From Polaromonas sp. YR568 (GTDB lineage Bacteria > Pseudomonadota > Gammaproteobacteria > Burkholderiales > Burkholderiaceae_C), in assembly GCF_900116715.1 (NCBI RefSeq), contig NZ_FPBM01000004.1:341608-405607 (forward strand): 64,000 nt of DNA. Reading direction: 5' to 3'. This document shows, one piece after another, positions 16,605 to 26,424 of the stretch. The position numbers were made by a program, and so were the translations under genes. The notes beneath the pieces are model-generated. The model ran no database searches. It saw only the letters and a list, made by a program, of their open reading frames with translations, and had not been told where the DNA came from. Within the stretch, counting starts at the first letter, position 1. Each line of letters opens with the position of its first letter.

Positions 16605-17261
16605 TTGCCTTTACATACAGCGCTTACTGTCACCTTGATTTCGCTCGCCTGCCTGGTGGGAACTGCTGCGGCCCAGAGCATCTATACCTGCGTCGACGGC
16701 AAAGGCCGCAAGATCACGGCCGACCGCCCGATTGTTGAATGCATAGACCGCACCCAGCAGGAGCTCAATCGCACCGGCACCGTCAAGCGCCAGGTTGGCC
16801 CTTCACTGACCGCCGAAGAGCGCGCCGTGCAGGAAGAAAAAGACAAAGCCGCTGCCGAAGCGCGCGCGCGCGAGGCCGAAGACAAACGCCGCGACCGCGC
16901 CCTGCTGCTGCGCTACCCGAACCGCGGGGTGCACGATCAGGAACGCGAGTCGGCGCTTGCGCAGGTCGACGAGGTCATCAAGGCATCCAACAAGAGAACA
17001 CTGGAGTTGGCCGAGCAGCGCAAGGCCATCCAGGCCGAGTTCGAGTTTTACGTGAAAGACCCGAGTAAAGCGCCGCCCTCGCTCAAGCGCAAGCTGGAAG
17101 AAAACAACAACAGCTCGGCCGTGCAAAAACGATTCATCACCGAGCAGGAGCAGGAGAAAAAGCGTGTCAACCTGCGCTTTGATGAAGAGCTGGTCAAGCT
17201 CAACCAGCTCTGGGCCATGGCTGGCCCGCCTGCCGGTGTCAAGCCGGCGGTCAAACACTGA
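16605..17261 (+). CDS. Exported DUF4124-like coiled-coil protein
   Basis: 218 aa. TTG 16605 is chosen because a TAAGGAC site lies 6-12 bases upstream and the signal peptide (hydrophobic ~3-22, cleavage after AAAQ) starts there. The mature N-terminus IYTCVDGKGRKITADRP is the DUF4124 signature. The rest is charged and helical (EEKDKAAAEARAREAEDKRR), likely coiled coil. Periplasmic, function unknown. It follows pyrE by 15 bp and may be co-transcribed. Confidence 0.78.
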   Translation: MPLHTALTVTLISLACLVGTAAAQSIYTCVDGKGRKITADRPIVECIDRTQQELNRTGTVKRQVGPSLTAEERAVQEEKDKAAAEARAREAEDKRRDRALLLRYPNRGVHDQERESALAQVDEVIKASNKRTLELAEQRKAIQAEFEFYVKDPSKAPPSLKRKLEENNNSSAVQKRFITEQEQEKKRVNLRFDEELVKLNQLWAMAGPPAGVKPAVKH

Positions 17262-17270
17262 TTGAGGCAA

Positions 17271-17336
17271 TCGATCAGGGCCAAACCAGGCTGCAGCCCT
17301 TTAGACAAGGGCGTAAGCAGCTACTCTTTCAATAGC
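17271..17336 (-). repeat. Copy of the GTAGCTGCTT repeat between DUF4124-like gene and gatB
   Basis: Read on the minus strand it starts GCTATTGAAAGAGTAGCTGC and continues to TTTGGCCCTGAT. Against the 42274 copy it matches roughly 37 of 60 bases, with an identical 10-base GTAGCTGCTT core. It occupies most of the 124-bp gap between convergent genes. Confidence 0.65.
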
Positions 17337-17385
17337 GCCTGCTGGTTGACCCGCTTCAGTTCCCCGCCATCCAAAGAGGGCAGCT

Positions 17386-18885
17386 TCAGCCCAGCTTCTT
17401 CTTCAGCAATTCATTGACCTGCGCCGGGTTGGCTTTGCCCTTGGTGGCCTTCATGGCCTGACCGACCAGTGCGTTCATGGCCTTGGCGTTGCCCGCGCGG
17501 ACCTCTTCCACATTTTTGGCATTGGCGGCCAGGACGTCGTCGATGATTTTTTCCAGCTCGCCGGTGTCGCTCATCTGCTTGAGGCTCTTGGCCTCGATGA
17601 TGGCGTCGGCGCTTTCGCCTTCGCCCGTCCACAGCGCGTCAAACACCTGCCTGGCGGCATTGTTGGAAATCGTGCCGTCGGCGATGCGGCCTATCAGCGC
17701 GGCCAGCTGCGCCGCGCTGACGGTGGAGGCTTCAATCGATTTTTCTTCGCCGTTCAGGCGCCGCGACAACTCGCCCATCACCCAGTTGCTCGCCAGTTTG
17801 GCTTGCTTGCTCGCAGCGGCCACGGCTTCGAAGTAGGCGGCGGTTGCCTTGCTCTGCGTGAGCTGGCCGGCGTCGTATTCAGGCAAGCCGTAGTCGGCCA
17901 CAAAACGCGCAGCCATCACACGCGGCAGCTCGGACATTTCCGAACGCGTCTTCTCCACCCAGTCGCGGCCGATCACCAGCGGTGGTAAGTCCGGGTCGGG
18001 GAAGTAGCGGTAGTCGGCCGCGTCTTCCTTGGTGCGCATGCTTCGCGTCTCGCCTGTGTCCGGGTCAAACAGCACGGTTGCCTGCTGAATGGCGTGGCCG
18101 TCTTCAATCTGCTCGATCTGCCAGCGCACCTCGAAGTCGATGGCCTGTTGCATGAACTTGAAGCTGTTCAGGTTCTTGATCTCGCGGCGCGTGCCCAGCG
18201 GGCCGCCCGGCTTGCGCACCGACACGTTCGCATCGCAGCGGAAGCTGCCTTCCTGCATATTGCCGTCGCAAATGCCGATCCAGGTGACGATCTTGTGCAG
18301 CTCTTTGGCGTAGGCCACAGCCTCGGCGGAAGAGCGCATGTCGGGCTCGGTGACGATCTCCAGCAGCGGCGTGCCTGCGCGGTTCAGGTCAATGCCGCTC
18401 ATGCCGATGAAGTCTTCGTGCAGCGACTTGCCTGCATCCTCTTCAAGGTGCGCGCGCACCAGGCGCACAGAATGGGGTTTGCCATCCACGAAAAACTCGA
18501 CGCTGCCGCCTTGCACCACTGGAATCTCGAACTGGCTGATCTGGTAGCCCTTGGGCAGATCGGGGTAGAAGTAATTTTTACGCGCGAACACGCTGTGCCC
18601 GGCGATGTGCGCATTGACGGCCAGGCCGAACTCAATGGCGCGTTGCACCGCGCCCTTGTTCATCACCGGCAGCGCGCCGGGCAGGGCGAAGTCCACGGCG
18701 GAGGCCTGTGTGTTCGGCTCCGCGCCGAACGCGGTGGAGGCGCGGCTGAAGATTTTCGACGCCGTGGTGAGCTGTGTATGGGTCTCAAAGCCGATGATGA
18801 CTTCGTAGCCTTGCACCAGCGGCCCGGTGGGGCGGCCGGCTTGCATTTCGGCGAAGGGGTTGACGGTGGATTGGGTCTGGCTCAT
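17386..18885 (-). CDS. gatB: Aspartyl/glutamyl-tRNA amidotransferase subunit B
   Basis: 499 aa, usual length. N-terminal [14 protein letters not shown], the Cys-free GatB catalytic core with [15 protein letters not shown] and CDANVSVRK, and a C-terminal YqeY-like tail ([26 protein letters not shown], residues ~440-499). GatB binds Asp-tRNA(Asn)/Glu-tRNA(Gln), and its kinase activity precedes transamidation. Last gene of the minus-strand gatC-gatA-gatB operon; it starts 10 bp after gatA. Confidence 0.95.
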   Translation of the reverse strand: MSQTQSTVNPFAEMQAGRPTGPLVQGYEVIIGFETHTQLTTASKIFSRASTAFGAEPNTQASAVDFALPGALPVMNKGAVQRAIEFGLAVNAHIAGHSVFARKNYFYPDLPKGYQISQFEIPVVQGGSVEFFVDGKPHSVRLVRAHLEEDAGKSLHEDFIGMSGIDLNRAGTPLLEIVTEPDMRSSAEAVAYAKELHKIVTWIGICDGNMQEGSFRCDANVSVRKPGGPLGTRREIKNLNSFKFMQQAIDFEVRWQIEQIEDGHAIQQATVLFDPDTGETRSMRTKEDAADYRYFPDPDLPPLVIGRDWVEKTRSEMSELPRVMAARFVADYGLPEYDAGQLTQSKATAAYFEAVAAASKQAKLASNWVMGELSRRLNGEEKSIEASTVSAAQLAALIGRIADGTISNNAARQVFDALWTGEGESADAIIEAKSLKQMSDTGELEKIIDDVLAANAKNVEEVRAGNAKAMNALVGQAMKATKGKANPAQVNELLKKKLG

Positions 18886-18895
18886 GTCAAATCAC

Positions 18896-20407
18896 TTAAA
18901 GGCTTGGGGGCTGGCGCAGGTGCCAGTCGGTTGCGAGCTGGAACTGGTGCGCCGCGCCCAGCAGTTGCGCTTCCTTGAAGTAGTTGCCGATCAGCTGCAG
19001 GCCCACGGGCATGCCGCCCGCGCCAAAGCCTGCCGGCACGCTCATGCCCGGCAGGCCGGCCAGGCTGGAGGAGAGCGTGTAGATGTCGGCCAGGTAGTTG
19101 GCGACCGGGTCGTCGGATTTTTCGCCGATCTTCCATGCGACGGTGGGCGAGACCGGGCCGGCAATGATGTCGCACTGCGTGAAGGCGGTCTGGAAATCCT
19201 GCGCGATCAGGCGGCGGATTTTTTGCGCCTTGAGGTAGTAGGCGTCGTAATAACCGTGCGACAGCACGTAGGTGCCGATCATGATGCGGCGTGTGGCCTC
19301 GTCGCCGAAGCCTTCGCTGCGCGACTTCTTGTACATGTCGTTGAGGTCGGTGTATTGCGCCGCGCGATGGCCGTAACGCACGCCGTCAAAGCGGCTCAGG
19401 TTGCTGCTGGCTTCGGCCGGTGCGATCACGTAGTACACAGGGATGGACAGCTCGGTCAGCGGCAGGCTCACATCGACCAGCGTCGCGCCCAGCTTTTCAT
19501 ACTCGGCCAGCGCGCCGCGCACGGCGGCCAGCACGTCGGGCGCACAACCCGCGCCGAAGAACTGCGTGGGCAGCCCGATCCGCAAGCCCTTTAGCGGTTT
19601 TTCGCCCGCGGAGGGGGCGTGGGAAGCTATCAAATCTGTAGCGTAGTCGGTAACGGGCAAATCCAGCGAAGTCGAGTCACGGTCAGGGTCGGGCCCGGCC
19701 ATGCTGGAGAGCAGCAGGGCGCAGTCGAGCGCGCTGCGCGCCATCGGGCCGGCCTGGTCCAGGCTGGAGGCAAACGCCACCATGCCGTAGCGCGAGCAGC
19801 GGCCGTAGGTGGGCTTGATGCCGGTGATGCCGGTCAGCGACGCGGGCTGGCGGATCGAGCCGCCGGTGTCGGTGCCGGTGGCGGCGGGCACCAGGCGCGC
19901 TGCCACAGCGGCCGCCGAGCCGCCCGAGGAGCCGCCCGGAATGCGCTCCAGGTCCCAGGGGTTTTTGACCGGTTTGTAGGCGCTGTTGTCGTTGCCTGAG
20001 CCCATGGCGAACTCGTCGCAGTTGAGCTTGCCCAGCGCGACCATGCCGGCGCCTTCGAGGCCGAGGTTTCTCACCACGGTTGCGTCGAACGGGCTGCGGT
20101 AGTTTTCGAGGATCTTCGAGCCGGCGGTGGTGGGAAAGTCGCGCGTGACGAACACGTCCTTGTGCGCCAGCGGCACACCCAGAAGCGGCGTGCGTTCGCC
20201 GGCGGCCAGGCGGGCGTCGGCTGCTTTGGCCTGGGCCAGCGACACGTCGGTGTTGGTGGCGAGGAAGGCGCCCAGGTTTTCCTGCGCAATGCGGGCCAGG
20301 AAATGCTGGGTGACTTCGACACTGGAGACTTCGCGGGCGGCCAGTTTGGCGGCCAGCTGCGCGACGCCCAGGTCGTGCAGGTCAGAGGATGATTTCAGGC
20401 TGCTCAT
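18896..20407 (-). CDS. gatA: Aspartyl/glutamyl-tRNA amidotransferase subunit A
   Basis: 503 aa from ATG 20407, which overlaps the gatC stop by 4 bp (ATGA). The longer open frame upstream is only gatC read in another frame. Amidase-signature catalytic residues are present: Lys in PLAHKDVF, the Ser-rich [13 protein letters not shown], and [12 protein letters not shown]. It releases ammonia from glutamine for GatB. A 13-residue stretch ([13 protein letters not shown]) between DYA and KPLKGLRIG is longer than I know from other GatA proteins and looks repeat-derived. Confidence 0.95.
   Translation of the reverse strand: MSSLKSSSDLHDLGVAQLAAKLAAREVSSVEVTQHFLARIAQENLGAFLATNTDVSLAQAKAADARLAAGERTPLLGVPLAHKDVFVTRDFPTTAGSKILENYRSPFDATVVRNLGLEGAGMVALGKLNCDEFAMGSGNDNSAYKPVKNPWDLERIPGGSSGGSAAAVAARLVPAATGTDTGGSIRQPASLTGITGIKPTYGRCSRYGMVAFASSLDQAGPMARSALDCALLLSSMAGPDPDRDSTSLDLPVTDYATDLIASHAPSAGEKPLKGLRIGLPTQFFGAGCAPDVLAAVRGALAEYEKLGATLVDVSLPLTELSIPVYYVIAPAEASSNLSRFDGVRYGHRAAQYTDLNDMYKKSRSEGFGDEATRRIMIGTYVLSHGYYDAYYLKAQKIRRLIAQDFQTAFTQCDIIAGPVSPTVAWKIGEKSDDPVANYLADIYTLSSSLAGLPGMSVPAGFGAGGMPVGLQLIGNYFKEAQLLGAAHQFQLATDWHLRQPPSL
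19604..19642 (-). repeat. Probable in-frame copy of the GTAGCTGCTT repeat inside gatA
   Basis: On the minus strand GCTACAGATTTGATAGCTTC begins a ~39-bp segment. It matches the 17336 copy at about 17 of 27 bases, including TAGCT and ACGCC. It encodes the extra residues between DYA and KPLKG in GatA. Similarity is moderate, so the call is tentative. Confidence 0.45.
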
Positions 20408-20703
20408 TCGATCACCTTGGGCACGAGGAACAGGCCGCGCTCTACCGCGGGGGCGCTCACCTGGCTGACGTCGCGCTGGTTGGGCTCGCTGGCGATGTCT
20501 TCGCGCAGGCGCAGGGCAACTTCGCCGATCACCGCGGCCGGGTGGGCCAGGGGCTCCACGCCTTCGGTATTGACGGCTTCCATCTGCTCGACCAGGGCGA
20601 AAAAGCCGTTGATCTGGCTCAGGGTGTGCTCGGTTTCGTCGGGGCGCAATTCCAGCCGCGCCAGGTTGGCGACGCGGGCGATGTCTTGGGGTGTCAATGC
20701 CAT
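20404..20703 (-). CDS. gatC: Aspartyl/glutamyl-tRNA amidotransferase subunit C
   Basis: 99 aa from ATG 20703 ([19 protein letters not shown]); upstream in-frame codons have no protein character. Short helical protein with the family block [22 protein letters not shown] and the Arg-Asp-Val-Ser-Gln C-terminal half that ties GatA to GatB. First gene of the operon, overlapping gatA by 4 bp, which implies translational coupling. Confidence 0.93.
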   Translation of the reverse strand: MALTPQDIARVANLARLELRPDETEHTLSQINGFFALVEQMEAVNTEGVEPLAHPAAVIGEVALRLREDIASEPNQRDVSQVSAPAVERGLFLVPKVIE

Positions 20704-20740
20704 GGGTAGGGGTGTGAAGGAATTCGGGAAGGGGGCAGCG

Positions 20741-20776
20741 AAAAAGGCGAAAAAAGGGCGAAAAAAAGGGCAAAAA
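20741..20776. promoter_or_regulatory. Four phased A-tracts in the gatC leader
   Basis: A-runs of 5, 6, 7 and 5 bases are centred near 20743, 20752, 20764 and 20774, i.e. about one helical turn apart. This pattern bends DNA. It lies 38-73 bp upstream of gatC, within the 336-bp gatC/mreB divergent region. Confidence 0.5.
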
Positions 20777-20847
20777 CCGCGGGCTGAAACGAGGTGTAAA
20801 GCTGAAAAAACGCCCCCGGAAGCCCATGAATTCACAGGGGATGCGTT

Positions 20848-20853
20848 ATTATC
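20848..20853 (-). promoter_or_regulatory. Possible -10 box for gatC (GATAAT on minus strand)
   Basis: GATAAT differs from TATAAT by one base and is followed by AAC. No good -35 is visible at 17 bp. It stands ~145 bp before gatC. Confidence 0.35.
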
Positions 20854-20918
20854 CCGCCTTTGGTGTGAAATCAGGGCCGGATGCACTCTTTAGGCGCTTT
20901 TTAGGTGCCGGAAGCAGG

Positions 20919-20947
20919 TTTCGAATAGGTTTCGAAAAGATTTCGAA
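20919..20947. promoter_or_regulatory. Three TTTCGAA repeats at exact 11-bp spacing upstream of mreB
   Basis: TTTCGAA occurs at 20919, 20930 and 20941. Each contains the palindrome TTCGAA, and the 11-bp phasing puts all three on one DNA face. The array ends 92 bp before the mreB start codon, which fits a regulator or architectural-protein site. Confidence 0.5.
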
Positions 20948-20988
20948 GTGCGGCCGGCCTCAGTTTCCCATCATGGCTTGATCAATAA

Positions 20989-22083
<1,095 letters not shown>

Positions 22084-22148
22084 GCGTCTTCATGCCGTAC
22101 TTCATGCTGCACGCCGGGCATGAAGCGGGGCCAGCCTGACAGCGAACC

Positions 22149-23072
22149 ATGCCTTTAGGAACCCTCGACAGATCCCCGCCGCCCTTTTTTAAACAGGGGC
22201 CGTCGGCGCTGTCCAAGCTGATGTTTTTCAGCGCGCTGTCCTTGTTCCTGATGGTGGCCGACACCCGTTTTCGCATCACCCAGCCGGTGCGCGCCGCGTT
22301 GGCGACCGCGCTCTACCCGGTGCAGTGGCTGGCCTTGCAGCCGGTGCGCGCGGTGCAGGGCGGCGGCGAATACTTCACCACGCTCAACCAGGCCAAGGTC
22401 GCCAGCGAAGAAGCCGGCCGCAAGCTGGCGCTGCAGTCGCTGCGCGCCGGCCAGGTCGAGCAGCTCAGCCAGGAAAACACCCGCCTGCGCAAACTGCTGG
22501 GCCTGCGCGAGCAACTCGCCACGCCCGTCATGGCAGCTGAAGTGCTGTACGACGCGGCCGACCCCTACACCCGCAAGGTGATCATCGACAAGGGCATGGC
22601 GCAGGGCGTGGATCTCGGCTCACCGGTGCTGGACGAGTCCGGCGTGCTGGGCCAGGTCACGCGCGTGCACCCGCTGGTGAGTGAGGTCACCTTGCTGATC
22701 GACCGCGACCTCGCCATCCCGGTGCTCAATGTGCGCACCGGCGCGCGCAGTGTGGCCTACGGTGACTCGGCAACTTCGGGCAGCGGGCTGGAGCTGCGCT
22801 TCATGGGCAGCAACTCGGATGTGCAGCAGGGCGACCTGCTGACCACCAGCGGCGTCGACGGTGTCTACCCGCCGGGCCTGCCGGTGGCCAAAATCAGCCG
22901 TATCGAGCGGCGCGCCGAATCGGCCTTTGCCAAAATTTTCTGCACGCCGCAGGCGCTGGTGACGGGGGCGCGACACGTCATCGTCGTCAAGCCCGGCACC
23001 GGCCAGATCCCGCCGCGGCCCGAGGCTGACGCGCCTGAAGCCGCACCGAAGAAGAAAGGGGCTTCGAAATGA
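22149..23072 (+). CDS. mreC: Rod-shape-determining protein MreC
   Basis: 307 aa. One N-terminal membrane anchor (~20-42), a coiled-coil segment (~70-110, LSQENTRLRKLLGLREQL) and the two beta-barrel periplasmic domain with VIIDKGMAQGVDLGSPVLDESG and GDLLTTSGVDGVYPPGLPVA. The C-terminal tail is Pro/Glu/Lys-rich and probably disordered. It links MreB to PBP2 in the elongasome. It starts 65 bp after mreB. Confidence 0.95.
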   Translation: MPLGTLDRSPPPFFKQGPSALSKLMFFSALSLFLMVADTRFRITQPVRAALATALYPVQWLALQPVRAVQGGGEYFTTLNQAKVASEEAGRKLALQSLRAGQVEQLSQENTRLRKLLGLREQLATPVMAAEVLYDAADPYTRKVIIDKGMAQGVDLGSPVLDESGVLGQVTRVHPLVSEVTLLIDRDLAIPVLNVRTGARSVAYGDSATSGSGLELRFMGSNSDVQQGDLLTTSGVDGVYPPGLPVAKISRIERRAESAFAKIFCTPQALVTGARHVIVVKPGTGQIPPRPEADAPEAAPKKKGASK

Positions 23073-23091
23073 TCATGCAAGGAGCGACACC

Positions 23092-23610
23092 ATGATCATG
23101 CGATCCGGCCAGCAGCTGCTGCTGCCCGCCAACCCCGTTTTTATCTGGTGCAGCCTGATCGCCGCGCTGCTGCTGGACATGCTGCCGCTGGGCCGCGTGC
23201 CCTGGATGCCCGACTTCCTGGCGCTGGTGCTGGTGTTCTGGAACGTGCACCAGCCGCTGCGCGTCGGCATCGGCGTGGCCTTTATGTTCGGCCTGGGCAT
23301 GGATGTGCACCAGTCCTCGCTGCTCGGCCAGCATGCGCTGTCGTACACCGCGCTGAGCTTTTTTGCCACCATGATCCACCGCCGCCTGCTGTGGTTCACG
23401 GTGCCTTCGCAGGCTTTGCAGGTGCTGCCGCTCTTTGCCGTGGCACATGGCGTGGAGCTCATCATCCGCATGATCGGCGGCGGCATCTTTCCGGGCTGGA
23501 TGATGTTGCTGGCGCCGCTGATCGAGGCCTTCCTGTGGCCGGTGGTGAGTGTGCTGCTGCTGGTGCCGCAACGCCGCGCGCCCGACCCTGACCAGAATCG
23601 ACCACTGTAA
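23092..23610 (+). CDS. mreD: Rod-shape-determining protein MreD
   Basis: 172 aa, about five membrane segments, with the family pattern LLLDMLPLGRVPWMPDFLALVLVFW. The start at ATG 23092 follows AAGGAG by eight bases; ATG 23098 is a second in-frame choice. Integral inner-membrane partner of MreC. The stop codon lies 5 bp before a ~90-bp repeat that separates it from mrdA. Confidence 0.9.
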   Translation: MIMRSGQQLLLPANPVFIWCSLIAALLLDMLPLGRVPWMPDFLALVLVFWNVHQPLRVGIGVAFMFGLGMDVHQSSLLGQHALSYTALSFFATMIHRRLLWFTVPSQALQVLPLFAVAHGVELIIRMIGGGIFPGWMMLLAPLIEAFLWPVVSVLLLVPQRRAPDPDQNRPL

Positions 23611-23615
23611 ATATG

Positions 23616-23708
23616 GCCCCCACGGTCACTCACTTCGTGTGTTCCCTGCCCCCCGAGGGGGCCGCCCGCCTGCGGCCTGGCAAAGCCAGTTCCGCGGCTC
23701 ATGCTGGC
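23616..23708 (+). repeat. ~90-bp gene-end repeat, copy B (inside the mre-mrdA operon)
   Basis: Runs from GCCCCCACGGTCACTCACTTC through the CCCCCCGAGGGGG hairpin to GCGGCTCATGCTGG, five bases after the mreD stop. It separates mreD from mrdA by 189 bp in total, which is long for this operon. Confidence 0.85.
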
Positions 23709-23799
23709 CTGCTTCGGCTCGCTTCGCATCGCCCTTGCTTTGCTGAGGGGAATCGTGCGCCTTGCGGGCACTTTTCGGCGGCAGTAGAGTCGGACCACC

Positions 23800-25884
23800 A
23801 TGACTGAACTCCGCAACGTAGAAGCCGACCTGTCGCGTTTTCGCGCGCGGGTGCTGGTGGCGAGTCTGATCGTGCTGTGTGCGTTTGCCTTGCTGGCGGC
23901 GCGGCTGGTGTATTTGCAGGTGTACCGCCATGCCGATTTGAACGAGCAGGCGGAAAGCAACCGTACGGCCATCGTGCCCATCGTGCCGAATCGCGGCCTG
24001 ATCCTGGACCGCAACGGCGTCGTGCTGGCGACCAACTACTCGGCCTATACGCTGGAGATCACGCCTTCCAAGGTTGAAAACCTGGAGGAAACCATTGCCG
24101 CGCTCGAGAAGGTGGTCGACATCCAGCTGCGTGACAAGCGGCGCTTCAAGCGCCTGCGCGAAGAGTCGAAGAGTTTTGAGTCGCTGCCGATCCGCACGCG
24201 CCTGACGGATGAGGAAGTGGCCCGTTTTGCGGCGCAGCGCTTTCGCTTCCCGGGTGTGGACATCAAGGCCCGGCTGTTTCGCAGCTACCCCTACGGCGAG
24301 CTGGGCAGCCATGTGGTGGGCTATATAGGCCGCATCAACCAGGCCGAAAAAGAAAACATCGAAGGCAGCGAAAACGAAGGCAACTACCGCGGCACCGACT
24401 ACATCGGCAAGCTCGGCGTGGAGCAAAGCTTCGAGCAGCAGCTGCACGGCATCACCGGTGTCGAGCAGGTCGAGACCTCGGCCGGCGGGCGCGCCATGCG
24501 CAAGCTGGCCAGCAACCCGGCCACCCCGGGCAACACGGTGCGGCTGTCGCTCGACATCCGCCTGCAGAAACTGGTGGAAGACATGTTCGGCGACCGGCGC
24601 GGCGCGCTGGTGGCGCTGGACCCGAAGACCGGCGACGTGCTGGCCTTCGTCAGCAAGCCGACCTTCGACCCCAACCTGTTCGTGGACGGCATTGACGCGG
24701 AGAGCTGGCAATACCTGCGCGACTCGCTCGACAAGCCGCTGCTTAACCGCGCGCTGCGCGGCACCTATCCGCCGGGCTCGACCTACAAGCCCTTCATGGC
24801 GATGGCCGCGCTGGAAACCGGAAAGCGCTCGGCCAGTTTCATCATCAACGACAACGCCTCCTGGGCTTTCGGCGGCCACGTGTTCCGCAGTCACGGCGAC
24901 ATCGCGCTGGGCGCGGTCGACATGTACCGCGCCATCGTCAAGTCCAGCAATGTGTATTTCTATTCGCTGGCCAACGAGCTGGGCGTGGACGCGATGCACG
25001 ACTTCATGAAGCCGCTGGGCTTCGGGCAGATCACCGGCATCGACATCGGCGGCGAGCTGGCCGGCGTGCTGCCCAGCCAGGACTGGAAGCGCGAGGCCTA
25101 CAAAAAGCGGGGCGCGGCGCAGCAAAAGTGGTACCCCGGTGAAACCATTTCGCTGGGCATCGGGCAGGGCTACAACACCTTCACCATGCTGCAGCTGGCG
25201 CAGGCCACCGCGGCGCTGGCCAATAACGGCGTCAAGCGGCGCCCGCGCCTGGTCATCGGCACGCAGGACCCGGTCACGCGCGTGATGCACCCGGTGCCGG
25301 CCGAGCCCGCGGAAGACCTGGGCTACAAGGCGGAAAACGTCGCCATCGTGCGCAAGGCGCTGGTGGGCGTGACGCAGGAGGGTACCTCGGCGCGGGTGTT
25401 TGCCGGCGCGGGCTACCTGAGCGGCGGCAAGACCGGCACGGCGCAGGCCGTCACCATCGGCCAGAAAGACAAGTACAACAGCGCCAAGATGGAGGAATAC
25501 CAGCGCGACCACGCCGTGTACATGGCGTTCGCGCCGGCCGAAGACCCCCAGATCGCGCTGGCCGTGATCGTCGAGAACGCCGGCTGGGGCGCTGGTGTGG
25601 CGGCGCCCATCGCGCGCCGGGTGTTCGACTACGTGCTGCTGGGCCAGTACCCCAGCGAAGAAGACATGGTGGCCGTGCAAAAAGGCCTGGCCGCCGCGCC
25701 CATCGGCAAGCCGCGCCAGGCGGGCGAGGTGGCCGGCCTGCTGGCCCCTGTGGGCGCCGGCGCCGCGCCCGGGCCTGCCACCGCAGCGGCCGCCGCAGCC
25801 GCCAAGGCCAAGGCGGCCGCCATCGCCGAAGCGCTCAGCAAGCTGCCGCCGCCCATGGCCGCAGCCGGCAACAACCCCGATTGA
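23800..25884 (+). CDS. mrdA: Penicillin-binding protein 2 (peptidoglycan D,D-transpeptidase)
   Basis: 694 aa. N-terminal membrane anchor (~20-42), dimerisation/pedestal region, and a transpeptidase domain with Ser327 in GSTYK, SSN (SSNVYFYSLA) and KTG (KTGTAQ). It cross-links side-wall peptidoglycan with RodA. The last ~45 residues form a low-complexity Ala/Lys/Pro tail (from GAGAAPGPATAAAAAAAKAK) not needed for the fold. No rodA follows; the next gene is amt, 540 bp away. Confidence 0.95.
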   Translation: MTELRNVEADLSRFRARVLVASLIVLCAFALLAARLVYLQVYRHADLNEQAESNRTAIVPIVPNRGLILDRNGVVLATNYSAYTLEITPSKVENLEETIAALEKVVDIQLRDKRRFKRLREESKSFESLPIRTRLTDEEVARFAAQRFRFPGVDIKARLFRSYPYGELGSHVVGYIGRINQAEKENIEGSENEGNYRGTDYIGKLGVEQSFEQQLHGITGVEQVETSAGGRAMRKLASNPATPGNTVRLSLDIRLQKLVEDMFGDRRGALVALDPKTGDVLAFVSKPTFDPNLFVDGIDAESWQYLRDSLDKPLLNRALRGTYPPGSTYKPFMAMAALETGKRSASFIINDNASWAFGGHVFRSHGDIALGAVDMYRAIVKSSNVYFYSLANELGVDAMHDFMKPLGFGQITGIDIGGELAGVLPSQDWKREAYKKRGAAQQKWYPGETISLGIGQGYNTFTMLQLAQATAALANNGVKRRPRLVIGTQDPVTRVMHPVPAEPAEDLGYKAENVAIVRKALVGVTQEGTSARVFAGAGYLSGGKTGTAQAVTIGQKDKYNSAKMEEYQRDHAVYMAFAPAEDPQIALAVIVENAGWGAGVAAPIARRVFDYVLLGQYPSEEDMVAVQKGLAAAPIGKPRQAGEVAGLLAPVGAGAAPGPATAAAAAAAKAKAAAIAEALSKLPPPMAAAGNNPD

Positions 25885-25900
25885 GCGTCGTTACCTCGAA

Positions 25901-25923
25901 TTTGCTACTTAATTGGTAGCAAA
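25901..25923. repeat. Perfect 8-bp inverted repeat TTTGCTAC / GTAGCAAA
   Basis: TTTGCTAC, 7-base spacer, GTAGCAAA, 17 bp after the mrdA stop. The GCTA..TAGC arms suggest a minimal member of the short repeat family. Confidence 0.5.
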
Positions 25924-26050
25924 GTGTTGAGGTGTGATGCGGGGAAAGTGTCAATTTCCTCCCGGGGATTTTTTGTAGACAGCGTATTTCGCTGCCTCTG
26001 GCAACCCTTTGCACCGAAATGGCCCGGCTGCCGCGCCAGCACACAGGCAT

Positions 26051-26081
26051 AAAAAAAGCGCTGGGGTTGCCAGCGCTTTTT
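26051..26081. terminator. Bidirectional intrinsic terminator
   Basis: A run of seven A, GCGCTGG, five-base loop, CCAGCGC, five T. It would stop mrdA transcripts on the plus strand. Confidence 0.85.
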
Positions 26082-26202
26082 GCAAAACGGCATCCTGTGG
26101 GGTGCGCTTTGCTTGTGTACTTCTAGTGATCTCTCTCGTGTCTCCTCGGCTCCTCGCGTTGCGAGCAGCAGGGCTCGTCAGCAAGTTCTCCAATGTAAGG
26201 CA

Positions 26203-26219
26203 CGCACTTACATAGTGCA
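26203..26219. promoter_or_regulatory. NtrC-like enhancer site
   Basis: CGCACTTACATAGTGCA keeps the NtrC spacing TGCAC-N7-GTGCA with one mismatch in ten. It lies about 136 bp upstream of the sigma-54-type promoter, a normal enhancer distance. Confidence 0.6.
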
Positions 26220-26354
26220 TTGGGGGTTTCCCGCCCCCTGAAAAGGCCCGGATTTGCGCATCCCGGCGATACCGGCCGTCTGGCCCGTCGCGCCATAAGT
26301 AGCCTTCTGTATGCATTTGCGCGCAAAACCATCCGTAACCCGCACCTGTAAGCG

Positions 26355-26370
26355 TTGGCATGACTTATGC
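26355..26370 (+). promoter_or_regulatory. Sigma-54 (RpoN) -24/-12 promoter of amt
   Basis: TTGGCATGACTTATGC fits YTGGCAYG-N4-TTGC with one mismatch (A for T) and keeps GG-N10-GC exactly. Transcription would begin near 26381, ~44 bases before the amt ATG. Fits nitrogen-limitation control. Confidence 0.65.
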
Positions 26371-26424
26371 CTGTTGTTACCAATTGTTGGGTATTTATTG
26401 GGCATTGGACGAAAGGCAAGCGGT

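Larger units (their letters stand above)
25885..26424. other. 540-bp intergenic region mrdA-amt
   Basis: No coding sequence is convincing. In order it holds a perfect palindrome at 25901-25923, a strong bidirectional terminator at 26051-26081, an NtrC-like site at 26203-26219 and a sigma-54-type promoter at 26355-26370. Confidence 0.7.

Noticed and set aside
20408..20827. N-terminal extension of gatA
   Set aside because: The extra sequence is gatC in another frame and is Arg/Pro-rich; the ATGA overlap gives the natural start.
23068..23103. Two ATGATCATGC direct repeats at the mreC-mreD junction
   Set aside because: Only ten bases and built around ATG/GATC words; chance is sufficient.
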